NCBI RefSeq assembly: GCF_020329505.1
Contig: NZ_JAGKJJ010000007.1
Coordinates: 248,001 to 312,000 of the forward strand
DNA length: 64,000 nt
Reading direction: 5' to 3'
Source of the DNA: Bradyrhizobium semiaridum
GTDB lineage: Bacteria; Pseudomonadota; Alphaproteobacteria; Rhizobiales; Xanthobacteraceae
Below, in pieces: positions 61,324 to 64,000 of the stretch; position 1 is the stretch's first letter; every line of letters starts with the position of its first letter. The notes beneath the pieces are model-generated. The model made no database searches and had not been told where the DNA came from. It worked only from the letters and a program-made list of their open reading frames with translations. The position numbers and the translations under genes were made by a program.

Positions 61324-61977
61324 GTGTCGGTCGAAAAGTTCCTCAAGCAGCGCGCGGTCAAGATCACGGTCAACGGCAGCTACACGCTGCCGAACTGGTA
61401 CGACGCGCAGGGCCGCCTGCGCAGCTTCGCCTGCCGCACCACGCGCGTGTCCCCGTTCCGTATGATCGTCGACGTTCCCGTAGTTGGCAAGGTCGGTGAC
61501 CGGCTGACCTCGTATTTCGAGGAATTCGGCAAGTTCGAGGGCTGCATCACCGAGACCATGAGCGGCAGCTTCCTGTTCGAGCTCGAGATGACGCATGCGA
61601 TGCGCGAGAAGTTCGCCGACAAGCTGATCTGGATCGAGAAGAAGCAGAGGGATCCGAGCATCCGCGACACGCGCAACAGCCCGCGCTTCATTCCCGCGGC
61701 GCCGCACGCCATGCTGACGCTGGCGGACGGCACCATGCAAAGCTGCTTCATCATCGACATGTCGCTATCGGGAGCCGCGGTATCCGCCGAGGTGCAGCCG
61801 CCGATCGGCATGCCGCTGGCGATCGGCGCCTGCGTCGGGCGCGTGGTCCGGCACCTGCCGAACGGATTCGCCGTCAAGTTCGTGGAGACCTACAAGCAGA
61901 CCGATCTGCTCCGGCTGATCTCGCGCAAGACCAGGGAGCTTCAGGCGGTGTCCGCCGAGGCGGACAACGTGGCGTGA
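61324..61977 (+). CDS. PilZ domain protein, probable c-di-GMP receptor
   Basis: A 217-residue protein from GTG 61324 (VSVEKFLKQRAVKI). The C-terminal PilZ domain keeps both c-di-GMP motifs: RNSPR at 117-121 (RxxxR) and DMSLSG at 145-150 (DxSxxG). The N-terminal 100 residues (TLPNWYDAQGRLRSFACRTTRVSP, GDRLTSYFEEFGKFEG) look like a second, degenerate PilZ-type barrel lacking the arginine motif. Tandem PilZ proteins act in motility, polysaccharide synthesis or surface behaviour. No partner gene is adjacent. Confidence 0.9.
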   Translation: MSVEKFLKQRAVKITVNGSYTLPNWYDAQGRLRSFACRTTRVSPFRMIVDVPVVGKVGDRLTSYFEEFGKFEGCITETMSGSFLFELEMTHAMREKFADKLIWIEKKQRDPSIRDTRNSPRFIPAAPHAMLTLADGTMQSCFIIDMSLSGAAVSAEVQPPIGMPLAIGACVGRVVRHLPNGFAVKFVETYKQTDLLRLISRKTRELQAVSAEADNVA

Positions 61978-62221
61978 GACGATGCCGGGACACGAGCGGC
62001 GATCATCTTCATCCGGTCGGCTAGACTAGCGCCGGAAGAAAATAAGACACGTAATCTTTGTCGACGTCCGGTTCGCCGCAACACCGGCCGCCTTTATGGG
62101 TTCGAGACCACGCAAATCCATCACTGGCGTACTCTGGAACGGAAGCACCGCGATCCAAGGTCTGTCGGCGGCTCTGTCCCGGCAGCGAAACTGGCCGCCG
62201 GCCACTCGCGATGTTTGACGT

Positions 62222-62262
62222 AATAATTAGCCTGTGCTAATCATTAGCTATGACTAATTATT
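62222..62262. promoter_or_regulatory. AT-rich multi-half-site operator upstream of ArsR gene
   Basis: Half-sites ATTAGC (62226-62231), GCTAAT (62236-62241), ATTAGC (62243-62248) and CTAAT (62254-62258) alternate in direction. GCTAATCATTAGC (62236-62248) is a perfect palindrome and AATAATTAG/CTAATTATT form the outer arms. It lies about 65-105 bases before the ArsR start, in a locally AT-rich stretch. The remaining 348 bases of the gap hold no convincing gene. Confidence 0.65.
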
Positions 62263-62325
62263 CTCGGCGGTGCTTGTGTTGCAGACGAAGTGCAAGGTTC
62301 CGCTGGCTCGGAAGGTCGGCGAGCC

Positions 62326-62643
62326 ATGCCGAAGGATAGCGTGCAACTAGCCGCTCTTGGCGACGCGACTCGCAGACGGATATTCGAACTGGTGGGGGCG
62401 CGACCTCGCACTGTCGTTGAAATCACCCGAGAGCTGACAGTCTCCCAGTCAGCCGTCTCCCAGCATCTCAAGGTGCTGCGCGAATCTCGGTTGGTTCGTG
62501 CCGAGCCGAAGGGTGCCAGCAACATTTATCACATCGACCCAGCGGGGCTCGGCCAGATGCGCGCTTGGCTTGACCGGTTCTGGAGCAACACACTGGCAGC
62601 TTACAAAGTGGCCGTTGAAAAATCAGTGGAGGACCAGCAATGA
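62326..62643 (+). CDS. ArsR family transcriptional regulator
   Basis: A 105-residue winged-helix regulator from ATG 62326 (GTG at 62290 would add 12 residues). ALGDATRRRIFELVGARPRTVVEITRELTVSQSAVSQHLKVLRESRLVRAE is the ArsR-type HTH. There are no metal-binding cysteines, as usual for the subgroup that is paired with SRPBCC/AHSA1 proteins. Its stop overlaps the next start by 4 bases. The AT-rich operator upstream suggests autoregulation. Confidence 0.94.
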   Translation: MPKDSVQLAALGDATRRRIFELVGARPRTVVEITRELTVSQSAVSQHLKVLRESRLVRAEPKGASNIYHIDPAGLGQMRAWLDRFWSNTLAAYKVAVEKSVEDQQ

Positions 62644-63125
62644 GCACACATGTATCAGCCGCGCCGATCAGACAATCTATCGTGGTTGAGGCGCCTATCG
62701 AGCGTGCGTTCAAGGTCTTCACCGAAGACTTCGGCAGCTTCAAACCGCGCGAGCACAATCTGCTCGCTGTCCCCATCGCGGAAACCGTGTTCGAGCTCCG
62801 GGTCGGCGGTCACGTCTATGATCGGGGTGTCGATGGCAGCGAGTGCCGATGGGCGCGTGTGTTGGCCTTTGAGCCGCCAAATCGCGTGGTGCTCAGCTGG
62901 GACATCAGCCCGCGCTGGCAGATCGAGACCGACCCAGACAAGACCAGCGAATGGGAAGTGCGGTTCATCGCCGAGACGCCAAGCCGGACACGGCTGGAGC
63001 TCGAACACCGTCACCTCGAACGTCATGGCCAAGGTTGGGAAGGCGTGCGTGATGGAGTTGAGGGTGATCAGGGTTGGCCGCTCTATCTGAAGCGGTTCGC
63101 CGAGCGGATCGCGCGCGAGGCATGA
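62640..63125 (+). CDS. SRPBCC/AHSA1-domain protein
   Basis: A 161-residue START/AHSA1-like protein: IRQSIVVEAPIERAFKVFTEDFGSFKPREHN, then LAFEPPNRVVLSWDISPRWQIETDPDKTSEWEVRFIAE and a closing helix GWPLYLKRFAERI. ArsR-SRPBCC pairs joined by an ATGA overlap are common, and their ligands are mostly unknown. It could bind a hydrophobic effector or modulate the regulator. Confidence 0.92.
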   Translation: MSTHVSAAPIRQSIVVEAPIERAFKVFTEDFGSFKPREHNLLAVPIAETVFELRVGGHVYDRGVDGSECRWARVLAFEPPNRVVLSWDISPRWQIETDPDKTSEWEVRFIAETPSRTRLELEHRHLERHGQGWEGVRDGVEGDQGWPLYLKRFAERIAREA

Positions 63126-63170
63126 TGCTCACGTGTCCCTTGCGACACAATCGTGATTGCGGAGGTCTGT

Positions 63171-63584
63171 ATGGAAGCCTACTCGCTTAGCGTTGTCGGA
63201 GTGCTTTTCCTTTGCCTCCTGTCAATTATGTTGGCCGTCTATTCAGGATCGTCAAAAGGCAGGGCCGGAGCGCTCTCCGGGCCTGTCCTGCCGCTGGATG
63301 ACAACAACTTGCTGTACCGGATAGATCGCGTCCACATGAACACTGTGGAGGCACTGACCTCTTTTGTCGTCCCGGCAATGCTGGCCATGATGGTAGGGGT
63401 TAGACCTGTCACGCTTGCAACGCTCGTATGGGCTTATGTCGCAATTCGCCTCATTCACGTTGCAGTTTATCTGCGGGGTGGCAAAGCGGCCAAAGGTGGT
63501 AGCATCAGAACGGTCCTCTATGTCTCGGGGGCACTTGTCACTGTCGTAGTCATTGCCGTGACTGCCCTGGCGGCCATCCACTAG
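63171..63584 (+). CDS. MAPEG family membrane protein
   Basis: A 137-residue protein from ATG 63171 with GGAGG about 6 bases upstream. It has four hydrophobic segments and the MAPEG pattern: NNLLYRIDRVHMNTVEALTSFVVPAMLA near 50-75 and VAIRLIHVAVYLRGG near 95-110. MAPEG members are membrane glutathione transferases or peroxidases, but many bacterial ones are uncharacterised. GC is lower than in the left part of the window, as in the two genes before it. Confidence 0.9.
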   Translation: MEAYSLSVVGVLFLCLLSIMLAVYSGSSKGRAGALSGPVLPLDDNNLLYRIDRVHMNTVEALTSFVVPAMLAMMVGVRPVTLATLVWAYVAIRLIHVAVYLRGGKAAKGGSIRTVLYVSGALVTVVVIAVTALAAIH

Positions 63585-63648
63585 AGTACACCGGATTCGG
63601 CTTTTGGTCCTTGCCGGCCGGTTTGCTCAAAACCCCGCCGCCGGCCGT

Positions 63649-64000
63649 CTAACCCTGTGCATCGAGGTCTTCCGGATCGAGCGCCGACCGGACCCGCGCG
63701 ACGCTCTCGTCGGCCGCCGCCGAAGCGTAGGCTGCGAGCGCGACTTCCCTGGCGAGGCTGGTGCATTCGGCCCATAGCAGGAAGAACACCAGCGGCGGCC
63801 GTTCGCGCGCCGCCAGCATCTGCGCGCAGCGTTCCGCGGCGCCGTCGAGCGCCCACCACTGCCGCGCCACCACCATGACCTTGCGGAAATTGCGCAGCGT
63901 GCCGGAGAATTTCTGCGGATCGGCGCCCGAGATGCTGCAGCAATGGTTCAGCCAGTTCAGGCCGGCGTAGATCGCGATGCCGTAGTCCTCGATCGGCTTT
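63649..64000 (-). CDS. Hypothetical protein, 5' end outside window
   Basis: An open frame continues from the right edge to a TAG at 63649, giving 116 visible C-terminal residues. It includes DYGIAIYAGLNWLNHCCSIS, FSGTLRNFRKVMVVARQWWALDGAAE and PPLVFFLLWAECTSLAREVAL. It is Trp/Cys/Ala-rich and helical with normal codon bias. I do not recognise the family and cannot say how long the protein is. Confidence 0.65.
   Translation of the reverse strand, partial: KPIEDYGIAIYAGLNWLNHCCSISGADPQKFSGTLRNFRKVMVVARQWWALDGAAERCAQMLAARERPPLVFFLLWAECTSLAREVALAAYASAAADESVARVRSALDPEDLDAQG

Noticed and set aside
62058..62240. A 60-codon plus-strand open frame before the ArsR operator
   Set aside because: No ribosome-binding site, atypical composition and no recognisable features; it runs into the operator region.

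Overview
The window looks like chromosomal DNA of a Bradyrhizobium-type alphaproteobacterium (order Hyphomicrobiales). The signs are very high GC, strong third-position GC bias, many ABC/TRAP/TonB uptake systems for small organic acids, and several families of short palindromic intergenic repeats. This placement is by pattern recognition, not by a database search. I see no rRNA, tRNA, CRISPR array, transposase or prophage gene.

Region 1 (1-20741, all minus strand) is a long directional array. It starts with a periplasmic branched-chain-type binding protein (19491-20741) and an AraC regulator (18534-19352). LivH, LivM and LivG follow, then a LivF ATPase fused to a Tm-1-like (UPF0261) domain, a PEP-hydrolase-type TIM barrel, a giant flotillin with 11-residue repeats, and two SRPBCC proteins. 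Next comes a molybdenum hydroxylase (FAD and FeS subunits, with the Mo subunit encoded as two proteins), with its MoxR/CoxD-like and VWA/CoxE-like maturation factors. The array ends with an amidohydrolase, a lactonase-type metallo-beta-lactamase-fold hydrolase and an SMP-30 lactonase cut by the window edge. Together this reads as import, hydroxylation and ring/lactone hydrolysis of one unidentified organic substrate. It is the most system-like and least familiar part of the window.

Region 2 (about 20.7-37 kb) holds a structured intergenic repeat and two TonB-dependent receptors (the first overlapping a DUF2946 gene, with no ordinary start codon of its own). It continues with an outer-membrane-like protein, an SDR, an orphan TRAP binding protein and a small GrlR-like protein. 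A LigJ-like hydratase, RraA-like aldolase and ACS-type MFS transporter lie opposite a LysR regulator (the lower part of a gallate/protocatechuate 4,5-cleavage route). A glutamine amidotransferase and a membrane protein follow.

Region 3 (37-48 kb) contains a divergent Lrp/AsnC regulator and alanine dehydrogenase pair. It also has an IclR-controlled operon of leuC-leuD-leuB paralogues translationally coupled to a NitT/TauT-type ABC transporter, a 58-residue gene whose ribosome-binding site lies in a perfect hairpin, and a CYTH-CHAD protein.

Region 4 (48-57 kb) is sugar-acid and aldose oxidation. It has galactarate dehydratase, alpha-ketoglutaric semialdehyde dehydrogenase and a decayed glucarate dehydratase with an internal deletion. 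An HDAC-like deacetylase follows, then a FadR-type regulator, an L-arabinose/D-galactose 1-dehydrogenase, an aldose 1-epimerase and a sugar lactonase. The two halves converge on 2-oxoglutarate semialdehyde.

Region 5 (57-64 kb) has a TetR regulator with an operator palindrome and a 4,5-dihydroxyphthalate decarboxylase-like protein. It continues with an SDR, a candidate small RNA, a crotonase lacking both classical glutamates, a PilZ protein, an ArsR-SRPBCC pair behind an AT-rich operator, a MAPEG membrane protein and a gene cut by the right edge.
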